In this document: positions 8,168-15,786 of the stretch, in pieces
Numbering within the stretch: the stretch's first letter is position 1
Layout: every line of letters begins with the position of its first letter
Assembly: GCA_910588975.1 (NCBI GenBank)
Contig: CAJUSE010000016.1
Location: forward strand, 1 to 38,829
Direction of reading: 5' to 3'
Source of the DNA: an uncultured Oscillospiraceae bacterium
GTDB taxonomy: Bacteria > Bacillota > Clostridia > Oscillospirales > Oscillospiraceae
Length of the DNA: 38,829 nt
Program-made: the position numbers and the translations under genes
Notes under the pieces: model-generated
What the model saw: the letters and a program-made list of their open reading frames with translations, nothing else
What the model was told of the DNA's origin: nothing
Database searches by the model: none

Positions 8168-10231
8168 TTACGTTTCATTTCCCGCCATCTCCCGGAGCCG
8201 CTTCATCAGCTCGGCCTGCTCCAGGTCCACCTTTTCCCCGCCCTCGCTGACCCGGATGAGAAGGTGGTCGGCGGTCTGCTCCACCCGGATGAGCCCCCGG
8301 TCGTGGAACACGGCCAGGCACACCCGGGTCTTCATAAATTCCTCCCGCCGCCCATAGGTCCGGGCCACGTTCCGGGCCAGGCGCTGGGCGGTGTCCTCAA
8401 TGGGGCCGGGGCGGGAGCGCAGGTAGCGCCACAGGTTGGCAAACTCCTGCCGGGTGGGCAGCAGGGCGGCGGCCTCCTCGGCGGTGAGGCTCTCCCCCTG
8501 CTCCAGCCGGCAAAACAGCTCCTCCTCGCACTGGGCCCGGGTCCGGGCGGGACGCAGGTCGCAGACCTGGAGCTGGACGCTGCGCCAGCCCCGGTAGTCG
8601 TTGATCTGGGGGTAGAAGCACACGTCCACCCGGTCTCCGGCGGACACTCCGGCCTCCTCGGCAGTGAAGGAAAAGAAAATGGCGTCCAGCCGGGTGCCCC
8701 CGGCATTCAGCTTCAGCTTGGTGTGCTTGCCGTTGCCCACCTGGGTGAGCCCGGCCACCTCGCACCGGTCCAGCCGGAACACAGGCTTGGGGTTGCCGGG
8801 GCCGTAAGGCTCCAGCAGGGCCAGCCCCTCCACCTCCTCCTGCCGCAGCAGGGCGGGGTCGTCCAGCACGCAGTCCACCGTCAGGGCGGTGACCGGGGCC
8901 TCCTCCTGCCGCACCTGGCGGATGAGGGCGTTGATCTGGGAGCGGAAGGCGGGGATATTCTCCTCCAGAATGGTAAAGCCGGCGGCCAGCTCGTGGCCCC
9001 CGTAGGACTCCAGCAGGTCGGCGCAGCCCTCCAGCAGGGCAAAGAGGTTGATGCCCCCGTAGGAGCGGCAGGAGCCCTTGCCCCGGCCCTCGGAAAGGCA
9101 GATCATAAAGGCGGGGACGGCGTACTTTTCGGTGAGCCGGCTGGCCACGATGCCCACCACCCCCTGGTGCCAGGTCTCCCCGGAGAGGACCAGGGCGTCC
9201 CGCTGGTCGCCGGGGAGGGTGTCCACCAGCAGGTCGCACTGGGAGAAGATGTCCCCCTCCAGCTCCTGGCGCTGGCGGTTCAGGGCGCACAGCTCCTGGG
9301 CCAGCTCCTCCCCCCGCCGGGAGTCCTCGGTGAGGAGCAGCTCCAATGCCACCTCGCTGCGGCCCATGCGCCCGGCGGCGTTGATCCGGGGGGCCAGGGT
9401 ATAGCCCACCGAGATGGAGGAGAGGGCCTTGCCCTCGGCCCCCGACTCCTTCAGCAGGGCCTTCAGCCCCGGCCGATAGGTGGCGGGCAGGGCGGCCAGC
9501 CCCCGGCGGACGATGGTCCGGTTTTCATCGGTGAGCTTCATCACGTCGGCCACCGTGCCCAGGGCGGCCAGGTCGGCATAGCGCTCCATCAGGGTCTCGG
9601 TCTGCTCCGGCCCGGCCAGGGCCATGCACACCTTCAGGGCCACCCCCACTCCGGCCAGATAGGGGAAGGGGTAGGGGCAATCGCTGCGGTGGGGGTCCAC
9701 CACGGCCACGGCGGCGGGCAGGACCTCCTTGCACTCGTGGTGGTCGGTGATGATCACGTCCAGCCCCAGCTCCCGGGCGTAGTCGGCCTCGGAGACGGCG
9801 GTGATGCCGCAGTCCACCGTCACCACCACTCCGGCCCCCTGCTCTTTGAGGCGGTCCACCGCCTCCCGGTTCAGGCCGTAGCCCTCCTCCAGCCGGTTGG
9901 GGATGTAGGGAATGACCTTGCCCCCCCGGGAGCGGAGGTAGTCGGTGAGCAGGCAGGTGGCGGTGATGCCGTCCACATCGTAATCGCCGTAGACGGCGAT
10001 GGTCTCCCCGCCATTCAGGGCCTTTTCCAGCCGCTCCACCGCCCGGTCCATGTCGGCCATGGCCATGGGGTCGTGGAGGGGATGGTCCTCAAAGAGAAAT
10101 TGCCGGGCCGCCTCGGCGTCCTCCCACCCTCTGGCGGAGAGGACCTTGGCGCACAGGGCGGGCACTCCCGCCCGGCGCAACGCCTCCTCCCCTGTCCCTT
10201 TGGGCAGGTCGTTCCACTGCTTGTATTTCAT
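8168..10231 (-). CDS. recJ: Single-stranded-DNA-specific exonuclease RecJ
   Basis: 5'-3' single-strand DNA exonuclease of recombination and repair, 687 residues. The start is ATG 10231 (MKYKQWNDLP) after GAGAGGA; the longer open frame reaches into the promoter. DHH phosphoesterase motifs are clear: YGDYDVDGIT (82-90), TVDCGIT, and VIITDHHECKE with the DHH triad. The DHHA1 domain shows SCRSYGGINLF and SYGGHELAAGFT. The OB-fold follows (KLKLNAGGTRLDAIFF). A winged-helix-like tail of about 140 residues ends the protein. It heads the leftward run recJ-rel-D-Asp ligase-racemase-murE and has a good promoter 35-63 bases upstream. The usual apt gene between recJ and rel is absent. Confidence 0.97.
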   Translation of the reverse strand: MKYKQWNDLPKGTGEEALRRAGVPALCAKVLSARGWEDAEAARQFLFEDHPLHDPMAMADMDRAVERLEKALNGGETIAVYGDYDVDGITATCLLTDYLRSRGGKVIPYIPNRLEEGYGLNREAVDRLKEQGAGVVVTVDCGITAVSEADYARELGLDVIITDHHECKEVLPAAVAVVDPHRSDCPYPFPYLAGVGVALKVCMALAGPEQTETLMERYADLAALGTVADVMKLTDENRTIVRRGLAALPATYRPGLKALLKESGAEGKALSSISVGYTLAPRINAAGRMGRSEVALELLLTEDSRRGEELAQELCALNRQRQELEGDIFSQCDLLVDTLPGDQRDALVLSGETWHQGVVGIVASRLTEKYAVPAFMICLSEGRGKGSCRSYGGINLFALLEGCADLLESYGGHELAAGFTILEENIPAFRSQINALIRQVRQEEAPVTALTVDCVLDDPALLRQEEVEGLALLEPYGPGNPKPVFRLDRCEVAGLTQVGNGKHTKLKLNAGGTRLDAIFFSFTAEEAGVSAGDRVDVCFYPQINDYRGWRSVQLQVCDLRPARTRAQCEEELFCRLEQGESLTAEEAAALLPTRQEFANLWRYLRSRPGPIEDTAQRLARNVARTYGRREEFMKTRVCLAVFHDRGLIRVEQTADHLLIRVSEGGEKVDLEQAELMKRLREMAGNET

Positions 10232-10265
10232 AGTCCTCTCTCCGAAATGTAAAAAATTATCTTCT

Positions 10266-10294
10266 ATTATAGCAAATTTGGCCGGGAGAAACAA
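10266..10294 (-). promoter_or_regulatory. Sigma-A type promoter for recJ-rel operon
   Basis: On the minus strand a -35 TTGTTT (10289-10294) and a perfect -10 TATAAT (10266-10271) are 17 bases apart, about 35 bases upstream of the recJ start. It is the only strong promoter seen ahead of the five-gene leftward run. Confidence 0.75.
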
Positions 10295-10366
10295 TCCGAT
10301 AGAGAAATTTTTTCGTCAAAGGCCCCGAAATCCCCCTCTCCCCGGGGGCTTTGGCGGCCCATGGCG

Positions 10367-10395
10367 TTGACCTTTCTCCCATTTCCCGCTATAAT
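10367..10395 (+). promoter_or_regulatory. Sigma-A type promoter for dtd
   Basis: TTGACC (10367-10372), a 17-base spacer and TATAAT (10390-10395) lie 36 bases before the dtd start. It is divergent from the recJ promoter in the same intergenic region. Confidence 0.8.
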
Positions 10396-10431
10396 AGGCC
10401 GTAGATGACCCAAAAACAGGGAGGAATGACC

Positions 10432-10875
10432 ATGCGAGCCGTGGTGACACGGGTGAAAAACGCCCGGGTGGAAATCGAAGGTAAGGTAAACGGCCAGACC
10501 GAGGGGGGCTTTCTAGTCCTGCTGGGGGTGGCCGTGGGGGACACCGAGGCCGAGTGCGACAAGCTGGCCGACAAGGTCTGCGGCCTGCGGGTCTTTGAGG
10601 ACGAGAACGGAAAGATGAACCTGAATTTGGAGCAGGTGGGGGGCTCGCTGCTGGTCATCAGCCAGTTCACCCTCTTTGCCGACTGTAAATCCCGCCGGCC
10701 CGGCTTCACCGGGGCCGCCCGGCCCGACACCGCCATCCCCCTCTATGAGCGGTTCATGGCCCAGTGCGAGAGCCGGGGCTTCCATGTGGAGCACGGGGAG
10801 TTCGGGGCGGATATGCAGGTCTTTTCCCAGAACGACGGCCCGGTGACCATCCTGCTGGATACCGATGTGCTGTGA
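10432..10875 (+). CDS. dtd: D-aminoacyl-tRNA deacylase Dtd
   Basis: Homochirality proofreader that hydrolyses D-aminoacyl-tRNAs, and glycine mischarged on tRNA(Ala), in the cytoplasm; 147 residues, the normal family size. The start is ATG 10432 (MRAVVTRVKNARVEI), seven bases after GGGAGG; an in-frame ATG two codons earlier is too close to that site. The two signature motifs are present: SQFTLFADCKSRRPGF (SQFTL motif) and NDGPVTILLDT (the NxGPVT motif carrying the cross-subunit cis-Gly-Pro). It begins the run dtd, MBL hydrolase, hemZ, as in many Firmicutes beside rel. In a cell expected to make D-Asp from the neighbouring operon, this proofreading role may matter more than usual (inference). 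Confidence 0.96.
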   Translation: MRAVVTRVKNARVEIEGKVNGQTEGGFLVLLGVAVGDTEAECDKLADKVCGLRVFEDENGKMNLNLEQVGGSLLVISQFTLFADCKSRRPGFTGAARPDTAIPLYERFMAQCESRGFHVEHGEFGADMQVFSQNDGPVTILLDTDVL

Positions 10876-10891
10876 GGGGGCAGCTGCCCCC
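10876..10891. repeat. 16-bp perfect palindrome in the dtd-MBL gap
   Basis: GGGGGCAGCTGCCCCC begins right after the dtd stop codon. A second small hairpin (CCACC, TTGG, GGTGG) follows at about 10911-10924. No T tract is present, so it looks like an extragenic palindrome or processing site rather than an intrinsic terminator. Confidence 0.6.
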
Positions 10892-10963
10892 CATCGCAAA
10901 CCACCTTGGGGTGGCTGCCGCCCCCCGAAAATAAGACCATCCTTCAGGGAGGGCGACAACACA

Positions 10964-11629
10964 ATGTATATTGAGCGAATTTATATCCCCTCTGTGTTCA
11001 CAAATTGCTACCTTTTGGCCGACGAGGACAGCGGGCAGGGGGCGGTCATCGACCCCGGGGACGGGGACGATGCTACCCTGACTGCCGTCGGCAAGCTACT
11101 CGCTGACAAGGGGCTGACCTTGCGGTATGTCCTGCTCACCCACGGCCACTATGACCATGTAGGGGGCGTGGGGGCCCTGTGCCGGGCCTTTGGCGGGCCC
11201 CACGGCCTGGCCCTCTACATCCATAGGGCCGATTTGGACGCCCCCGACCCCCGGCTGTTCCCCCTGCCCACCATTTTGGAGCGGGAGGGGATCGGCGGCA
11301 TCAATTTCTATGACGAGGGCGACCACATCGCCCTGGGAGACCCCTGTGGGAAGGGGCTGGACGTGGAGGTCCTCCACACCCCCGGCCACACCAAGGGCTC
11401 GGTGTGCCTGCGCTGCCGGGATGTCCTCTTTACCGGGGACACCCTCTTTGCCGGCTCCTGCGGCCGCACCGACTTCCCCGGCGGGGATCACGGCGAGATG
11501 ATGGCCTCCCTCCGCCGGCTGGCTGGGCTGGAGGGGGACTTCCGGGTCCTCCCCGGCCATGAGGGGAAGACCACTCTGGGCCGGGAGCGGGCCGGGAACT
11601 ATTATATGCGCCAGGCGATGGGAGGGTAA
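10964..11629 (+). CDS. MBL-fold metallo-hydrolase, glyoxalase II-like
   Basis: Metallo-beta-lactamase fold hydrolase of 221 residues, close to the YcbL/GloB-like group that acts on thioesters such as S-lactoylglutathione analogues. The start ATG 10964 (MYIERIYIPSVFTNCY) follows GGGAGGG; the open frame extends upstream through the intergenic palindromes, which is not credible coding. Metal ligands are seen in THGHYDHVGG, TPGHTKGS, FTGDTLFAGSCGRTD and the last His in LPGHEGKT. It lies three bases before hemZ with the ribosome site of hemZ overlapping its end, so the two are translationally linked. The substrate cannot be told from sequence. Confidence 0.92.
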   Translation: MYIERIYIPSVFTNCYLLADEDSGQGAVIDPGDGDDATLTAVGKLLADKGLTLRYVLLTHGHYDHVGGVGALCRAFGGPHGLALYIHRADLDAPDPRLFPLPTILEREGIGGINFYDEGDHIALGDPCGKGLDVEVLHTPGHTKGSVCLRCRDVLFTGDTLFAGSCGRTDFPGGDHGEMMASLRRLAGLEGDFRVLPGHEGKTTLGRERAGNYYMRQAMGG

Positions 11630-11632
11630 GGC

Positions 11633-13147
11633 ATGAAAATTTGGCTCACCTCGGACAATGTGGACTGGGATACCTCCCGCTACCACTACGCCGCCGAGCA
11701 GATGCTCTTCACCCTCTTTCCCGGGGAAAAGCCGGAGTACCCCGACTATGATCCCCCCACCGACCTTGGCAGCGAGGACAACGCCGTCGTTTTCACCCTC
11801 CACCGGGGCAAGAAGCTCACCAACATGAGCGCCCTGCTCCTCCGGGGCTACCGCTGGCACAATGGGGTGGTCCGCTTTGCCAGCGAGAAGCTGGACGAGC
11901 CGGAGGAGCAGCTCTACCACACCCTTCAGCGCTCGGTGAAGCAGGCCTTTTACGCCGCCGGCCGCTCCTTCCTGGGCCAGGACCTGCCCTGGGGCAGCCT
12001 CACCGGGGTCCGGCCCACCAAGCTGCCCACCCGGGCCCTTTGGGGTGGGGCTACCCCCGCCCAGGCCAAAAAGGAGCTGGAAAAGACCTATTACGTCTCC
12101 CCTGCCCGCTCCGCCCTGGCCGTGGACTGCGCCGGGGAGAGCGTAAAGGCCAAGGAGAGCCTGAAGCCGGACGAGATCTCCCTCTATATCGGCATCCCCT
12201 TCTGCCCCAGCCGGTGTGTCTACTGCTCCTTCATCTCGGCGGCGGTGGACAAATGCCTGCCCCTGGTCCCTCCCTTTGTGGAGGGGCTCTGCCGGGAGAT
12301 CGCCGCCACCGGCGCCGCCCTGAAAAAGGCGGGCAAGGAGGTGCGCACCCTCTACATGGGGGGCGGCACCCCCACCACCCTGTCGGCGGAGCAGCTGGAC
12401 GCCGTGCTGACGGCGGTGTGGGAGCATTTGCCTTTGGATCGGCTCAGCGAGTTCACTGTGGAGGCCGGCCGGCCCGACACCATTGACGGGGATAAAATGG
12501 CCGTTTTGGCAAAGCATAAGGTGGACCGGGTGTCGGTGAACCCCCAGTCCATGAACGACCTGGTGCTGGAGAAGATGGGCCGGCCCCACACCGCCCGGGA
12601 CATCTGCCGGGCCTATGACCAGGTGCGCTCGGCGGGAACCTTTGCCGTCAACATGGACCTGATCGCCGGCCTGCCCGGGGACAGTGTGGAGGGCTTCGCC
12701 CAATCTCTGGAGCAGGTCATGGACCTGGAGCCGGAGAACATCACGGTGCACACCCTGGCCCTGAAAAAGGGCTCCGCCCTGATGGAGCACCCGGAGGAGC
12801 TGCCCACCGACGGCGATGTGGCCCAGATGCTGGATGGGGCCTGGGCCACCCTCCGGGAGCGAGGCTACCGGCCCTATTACCTCTACCGGCAGAAGTATAT
12901 GTCCGGCTCCTTTGAGAACATCGGCTGGGCCAAGCCCGGTTACGCCAGCCTTTACAACATCGCCATGATGGAGGAGCTGCACACCATTCTGGCTCTTGGG
13001 GGCGGGGCGGTGAGCAAGCTGGTGGACCCTGCCACCGGCAAGCTGGAACGGCTGAGCAACCCCAAGTATCCCCAGGAGTACCTGCGGGACATTGACAAGC
13101 TCTGCAGGGAGAAGGAGGCCCTGGGCGAGACCCTGGCCCGGCTATGA
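11633..13147 (+). CDS. hemZ: Radical SAM coproporphyrinogen III oxidase-like protein HemZ
   Basis: Radical S-adenosylmethionine enzyme of 504 residues in the HemN/HemZ family. The start ATG 11633 comes three bases after the previous stop, with GGGAGG just upstream. A roughly 150-residue N-terminal domain of HemZ type precedes the radical SAM barrel. The 4Fe-4S motif is CX3CX2C, Cys191, Cys195 and Cys198 in GIPFCPSRCVYCSF. The barrel continues with LYMGGGTPTTLS, EAGRPDTID, SVNPQSMND and VNMDLIAGLPGD. HemZ is annotated as oxygen-independent coproporphyrinogen dehydrogenase, but many anaerobes carry it without a full haem pathway, so its substrate here is uncertain. Confidence 0.93.
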   Translation: MKIWLTSDNVDWDTSRYHYAAEQMLFTLFPGEKPEYPDYDPPTDLGSEDNAVVFTLHRGKKLTNMSALLLRGYRWHNGVVRFASEKLDEPEEQLYHTLQRSVKQAFYAAGRSFLGQDLPWGSLTGVRPTKLPTRALWGGATPAQAKKELEKTYYVSPARSALAVDCAGESVKAKESLKPDEISLYIGIPFCPSRCVYCSFISAAVDKCLPLVPPFVEGLCREIAATGAALKKAGKEVRTLYMGGGTPTTLSAEQLDAVLTAVWEHLPLDRLSEFTVEAGRPDTIDGDKMAVLAKHKVDRVSVNPQSMNDLVLEKMGRPHTARDICRAYDQVRSAGTFAVNMDLIAGLPGDSVEGFAQSLEQVMDLEPENITVHTLALKKGSALMEHPEELPTDGDVAQMLDGAWATLRERGYRPYYLYRQKYMSGSFENIGWAKPGYASLYNIAMMEELHTILALGGGAVSKLVDPATGKLERLSNPKYPQEYLRDIDKLCREKEALGETLARL

Positions 13148-13178
13148 GACGGGCCGCCGGAAATGCCCAGCCTCCCGT

Positions 13179-13201
13179 AGGGGCGGCCTGTGGCCGCCCC
13201 T
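13179..13201. repeat. Palindromic GGGGCGGCC intergenic hairpin, copy 2
   Basis: AGGGGCGGCC, TGT, GGCCGCCCCT form a perfect 10-bp stem 31 bases after hemZ. The stem matches the hairpin at 279-304 with a different loop. It could end the dtd-hemZ transcript although no T run follows. Confidence 0.7.
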
Positions 13202-13241
13202 GCTATGAAGAACACAAGCGGCTCCCTCTCTGCCTGCCCAC

Positions 13242-13271
13242 TTGACAGAGTGGGTCAGTAGGGATTATAAT
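13242..13271 (+). promoter_or_regulatory. Sigma-A type promoter for the Mrp/NBP35 gene
   Basis: A perfect -35 TTGACA (13242-13247) and a perfect -10 TATAAT (13266-13271), 18 bases apart, lie about 58 bases upstream of the ATPase gene. This is one of the strongest promoters in the window. Confidence 0.85.
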
Positions 13272-13328
13272 TCTTAAGATAATATCAGGGCTGAAACCGG
13301 CCCATCACTTTGAAAAGGAGCGTTTCAA

Positions 13329-14153
13329 ATGGCAGAAGAGTGCACCCATGACTGTTCCACCTGCAGCCAGAACTGCGGCGAGCGTACCGAGCCCATGAAC
13401 CTGATGGCTGCCCCCAATCCCAACTCCAACGTGAAGAAGGTCATTGCCATTATGAGCGGCAAGGGCGGCGTGGGCAAGAGCTACGTCACCTCTGCCCTGG
13501 CCTCGGCCTGCAAGAAGCTGGGCAAGGATACCGCCATTCTGGATGCCGACATTACCGGCCCCTCCATCCCCAAGGCCTTCGGCGTCCACGTCCGGGCCAT
13601 GGGGGACGACAACGGCATCTTCCCCGTCCACACCCCCTCGGGGCTGAAAATGATGTCCCTGAACCTCCTCATGGAGAACGAGACCGACCCCGTGGTCTGG
13701 CGGGGCAGCCTCATCGCCGGCACTGTCAAGCAGTTCTGGACCGACGTGCAGTGGGGCGATGTGGACTATATGTTCGTGGACATGCCTCCCGGGACCGGCG
13801 ACGTGCCCCTCACCGTGTTCCAGTCCCTGCCCGTGGACGGCATCATTGTGGTCACCTCCCCCCAGGAGCTGGTGAGCATGATCGTGGAGAAGGCCGTGAA
13901 GATGGCCGAGCTTATGAACATCCCCATTCTGGGCCTGGTGGAGAATTACAGCTACTTCAAGTGCCCCGACTGCGGCAAGGAGCATAAGATCTACGGTGAC
14001 AGCCACATCGACGAGGTGGCCGCCGCCCACAGCCTGAAGGTCCTGGCCAAGCTGCCCATCGACCCCCGGGTGGCCGCCGCCGTGGACGCCGGCGAGGTCG
14101 AGCAGCTGGCTCCCAACGGTCTGGAGACCGTGGCAACCGAGCTGTGCAAGTAA
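13329..14153 (+). CDS. Mrp/NBP35-family Fe-S cluster carrier ATPase
   Basis: Deviant-Walker P-loop ATPase of 274 residues that binds and transfers iron-sulfur clusters in the cytoplasm. The start ATG 13329 follows AAAAGGAG. The N terminus has a four-cysteine cluster (Cys5, 9, 12, 16 in CTHDCSTCSQNC), as in NBP35-type proteins. The Walker A is GKGGVGKS (44-51), with the SGKGG lysine signature of the MinD/Mrp class. DADITGPSIPK and FVDMPPGTGDVPLT follow. The CXXC motif that holds the bridging cluster is Cys212/Cys215 in FKCPDCGKEH. It is transcribed alone from its own strong promoter and followed by a terminator. Confidence 0.94.
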   Translation: MAEECTHDCSTCSQNCGERTEPMNLMAAPNPNSNVKKVIAIMSGKGGVGKSYVTSALASACKKLGKDTAILDADITGPSIPKAFGVHVRAMGDDNGIFPVHTPSGLKMMSLNLLMENETDPVVWRGSLIAGTVKQFWTDVQWGDVDYMFVDMPPGTGDVPLTVFQSLPVDGIIVVTSPQELVSMIVEKAVKMAELMNIPILGLVENYSYFKCPDCGKEHKIYGDSHIDEVAAAHSLKVLAKLPIDPRVAAAVDAGEVEQLAPNGLETVATELCK

Positions 14154-14163
14154 GATTTTTCTT

Positions 14164-14198
14164 GAGACCCCCGACCTGTGCGGCCGGGGGTCTTTTTT
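14164..14198 (+). terminator. Intrinsic terminator after the Mrp/NBP35 gene
   Basis: GAGACCCCCG pairs with CGGGGGTCT around a short loop and is followed by six T residues, ten bases after the stop codon. Confidence 0.9.
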
Positions 14199-14258
14199 GC
14201 CCTTTTATCTGGCCCTCTAAAATATATCTGTTTTGGCACTTTCTTTATAGTCAGATCA

Positions 14259-14273
14259 GGTTTACACTAAACC
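14259..14273. promoter_or_regulatory. 15-bp palindrome upstream of the ECF S-component gene, candidate operator
   Basis: GGTTTA, CAC, TAAACC is a perfect inverted repeat 32 bases before the transporter start. TACACT within it could serve as a -10, 17 bases from TTTCTT at 14240, so a bound repressor could block transcription. The regulator is unknown. Confidence 0.4.
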
Positions 14274-14305
14274 ATGCCGGCAATTTCATAAAGAAGGTGT
14301 CCCCA

Positions 14306-14806
14306 TTGTCAAAGCAAGTAAAAAAGCTGGTCATGACCGCCCTGTTCATGGCCCTGTGCTGTGTGGCCACCATGGTCATCCAGCTCCCCTCCCCCACCCA
14401 GGGCTATGTGAATTTGGGGGACTGTGTGGTGCTCCTCGCCGGGTGGGTACTGGGCCCCTGGTACGGCATGGCAGCCGCCGGGGTGGGCACCGCCATGGCC
14501 GATGTGTTCCTCTCCTACGCCCACTACGCCCCGGGCTCGCTGGTCATCAAGGGGCTTATGGGCCTGCTCTGCGGCCTGTTGGCCCATGGGGAGGTGCCCC
14601 GGTCCCGGCGGGTGGTCACCGGCATCATGGCTGAAGGGTGGATGGTCTGCGGCTACTTTGGCTTTTCCAGCCTGCTGCTGGGCAAGGGGCTGGCGGCTGC
14701 CGCCAGCATCCCGGGCAATCTGTTTCAGGGGCTGGTGGGCCTGGTGTCCGCCCTGGCCCTCTACGAGGCCCTCAACCGCTCCCGGGCCCTCCGGGCGCTG
14801 ACATAA
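14306..14806 (+). CDS. ECF transporter S component (substrate-binding membrane subunit)
   Basis: Small integral membrane protein of 166 residues with five to six hydrophobic segments. It resembles the S components of energy-coupling factor vitamin transporters, which pair with shared EcfA, EcfA' and EcfT subunits encoded elsewhere. The TTG at 14306 is the likely start (LSKQVKKLVMTALF), eight bases after AGAAGG; the longer open frame runs back through the preceding terminator and is rejected. The stretch TQGYVNLGDCVVLLAGWVLGP followed by GVGTAMADVF is typical of this family, where the N-terminal helices contact EcfT. The substrate is undetermined. A UPF0340 gene follows by 19 bases and is probably co-transcribed. 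Confidence 0.85.
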   Translation: MSKQVKKLVMTALFMALCCVATMVIQLPSPTQGYVNLGDCVVLLAGWVLGPWYGMAAAGVGTAMADVFLSYAHYAPGSLVIKGLMGLLCGLLAHGEVPRSRRVVTGIMAEGWMVCGYFGFSSLLLGKGLAAAASIPGNLFQGLVGLVSALALYEALNRSRALRALT

Positions 14807-14825
14807 AAGAAAGGTGGTCATTTTC

Positions 14826-15365
14826 ATGGATGTGCGAGAACAACTCACCCTTGCCGCCACCGAGCTGTGCGATACAGCCCGGCTGAAGCCGGGGGACATT
14901 CTGGTGGTGGGCTGCTCCACCAGCGAGGTCCGGGGCAGCAAAATCGGCACCGACTCGGCACCCGCCACGGGGGAGGAGCTGGTGGATGCCCTGCTCTCCG
15001 TGCTAAAGCCCCGGGGCGTTTTCCTGGCCGCCCAATGCTGCGAGCATTTGAACCGCTGTCTCATTGTGGAGCGTGCCGCCGTGCCCCAGCTGGAGCCGGT
15101 GAATGTGGTGCCCCAGCCCAAGGCGGGGGGCTCCTTTGCCACGGCGGCCTACCACCGCTTCCACGACCCGGTGGCGGTGGAACACATCCGTGCCCAGGCG
15201 GGTATGGACATCGGGGGCACCCTTATCGGGATGCACCTGCGGGAGATGGCCGTGCCTGTGCGGCTGGGGGTGAAAACCATCGGCCAGGCCCCCCTTACCG
15301 CCGCCCGGACCCGGCCCAAATTTGTGGGCGGCGTGCGGGCCATATATGATGAAAGCCTGCTGTAA
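14826..15365 (+). CDS. UPF0340 / TIGR01440 family protein (YwlG-like)
   Basis: Conserved Firmicutes protein of 179 residues with no established activity. The start is ATG 14826 (MDVREQLTLAATELC) after AAAGGTGG; a GTG four codons earlier is in frame but overlaps that site. Recognisable family stretches are GDILVVGCSTSEVRGSKIGT, FLAAQCCEHLNRCLIVER, the glycine-rich DIGGTLIGMHLREMAVPV, and TRPKFVGGVRAIYD near the C terminus. The conserved Cys-Cys-Glu-His cluster suggests a catalytic or metal site, but this is inference. It follows the ECF S component and ends at a bidirectional terminator facing rnhA. Confidence 0.88.
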   Translation: MDVREQLTLAATELCDTARLKPGDILVVGCSTSEVRGSKIGTDSAPATGEELVDALLSVLKPRGVFLAAQCCEHLNRCLIVERAAVPQLEPVNVVPQPKAGGSFATAAYHRFHDPVAVEHIRAQAGMDIGGTLIGMHLREMAVPVRLGVKTIGQAPLTAARTRPKFVGGVRAIYDESLL

Positions 15366-15381
15366 GGCCCATTTTTGGCGT

Positions 15382-15420
15382 AAAAAGCCCTCTGACCAGA
15401 CCGGTCAGAGGGCTTTTTCT
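15382..15420. terminator. Bidirectional intrinsic terminator between UPF0340 and rnhA regions
   Basis: AAAAAGCCCTCTGACC and GGTCAGAGGGCTTTTT form a long perfect stem with flanking A and T runs. It serves both the rightward UPF0340 transcript and leftward transcription from rnhA. Confidence 0.9.
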
Positions 15421-15495
15421 GGTTTTTGAATGGGCGGCACTGTCAAGCTCCAGGATGCCCTGACCGCTTCGGGATCTAACTCCTCCGACTTCGCA

Positions 15496-15530
15496 AAATC
15501 TCTTTGCAGCCTTTGGCTGCTCCGAGATTT
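15496..15530. other. Compound hairpin downstream of the rnhA 3' relic
   Basis: AAATCTC, TTT, GCAGCC, TTT, GGCTGC, TCC, GAGATTT form a symmetric two-step hairpin with an internal loop. It lies in the non-coding part of 15421-15545, where I see no gene. Confidence 0.6.
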
Positions 15531-15545
15531 CACTCCGCTCTGTCG

Positions 15546-15650
15546 TTAGCCCCTCAGCAGGTCATCCCGCCGCTCTTCTTCCTTGAACTTCTTGCTCTCC
15601 ATCACTGCCAGCTCGTCGCAGCGGTTGTTGAACTCGTTGTCCGCATGGCC
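15546..15650 (-). pseudogene. rnhA: Detached 3' end of rnhA (relic)
   Basis: Reading leftward from 15650 this encodes GHADNEFNNRCDELAVMESK, then KFKEEERRDDLLRG and a TAA stop. It is the C-terminal end of a ribonuclease HI with its own tail. The first 69 bases (15582-15650) match the end of the intact rnhA (15787-15855) with three differences. The relic has no start codon. Its tail KFKEEERRDDLLRG differs from the intact gene's KFKQEGP, so the relic probably preserves the original end of the gene, displaced by the insert at 15651-15786. Confidence 0.8.
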
Positions 15651-15786
15651 CTCGTCGTCGCAAAGTCCGCTTCTCTCGCCCCGCCCTTCGGCCAGGGCTC
15701 AATTCGTTCCCTTGCTCCTCCTCTCCCCAGAAAAATGCTGCGCATTTTCCCGGGGACCCCATTTGTTTGGGTCAAGGGCCCTCTTG
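15651..15786 (-). repeat. Structured dispersed repeat, copy A (insert in rnhA 3' region)
   Basis: About 136 non-coding bases between the two copies of the rnhA end. Read leftward it holds a GACCC/GGGTC hairpin, a hairpin with AAAATGC/GCATTTT inside a GGGG/CCCC clamp, GAGGAGGAG, an ATTGAGC word, GGCCGAAGGG and a terminal GCGACGACG. The same words in the same order occur at 23676-23830 upstream of gyrB. Its right edge contains TGGGTCAAGGGCC (15768-15780), a 13-bp inverted copy of 15852-15864 in rnhA. Confidence 0.65.

Noticed and set aside
14144..14305. 54-codon N-terminal extension of the ECF S component
   Set aside because: It would run through the Mrp terminator and a promoter region; TTG 14306 has the ribosome site.
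15421..15786. Insertion sequence with transposase, or a CRISPR array, at the rnhA scar
   Set aside because: No transposase frame and no regularly spaced repeats are present; the insert is only about 136 bp and non-coding.
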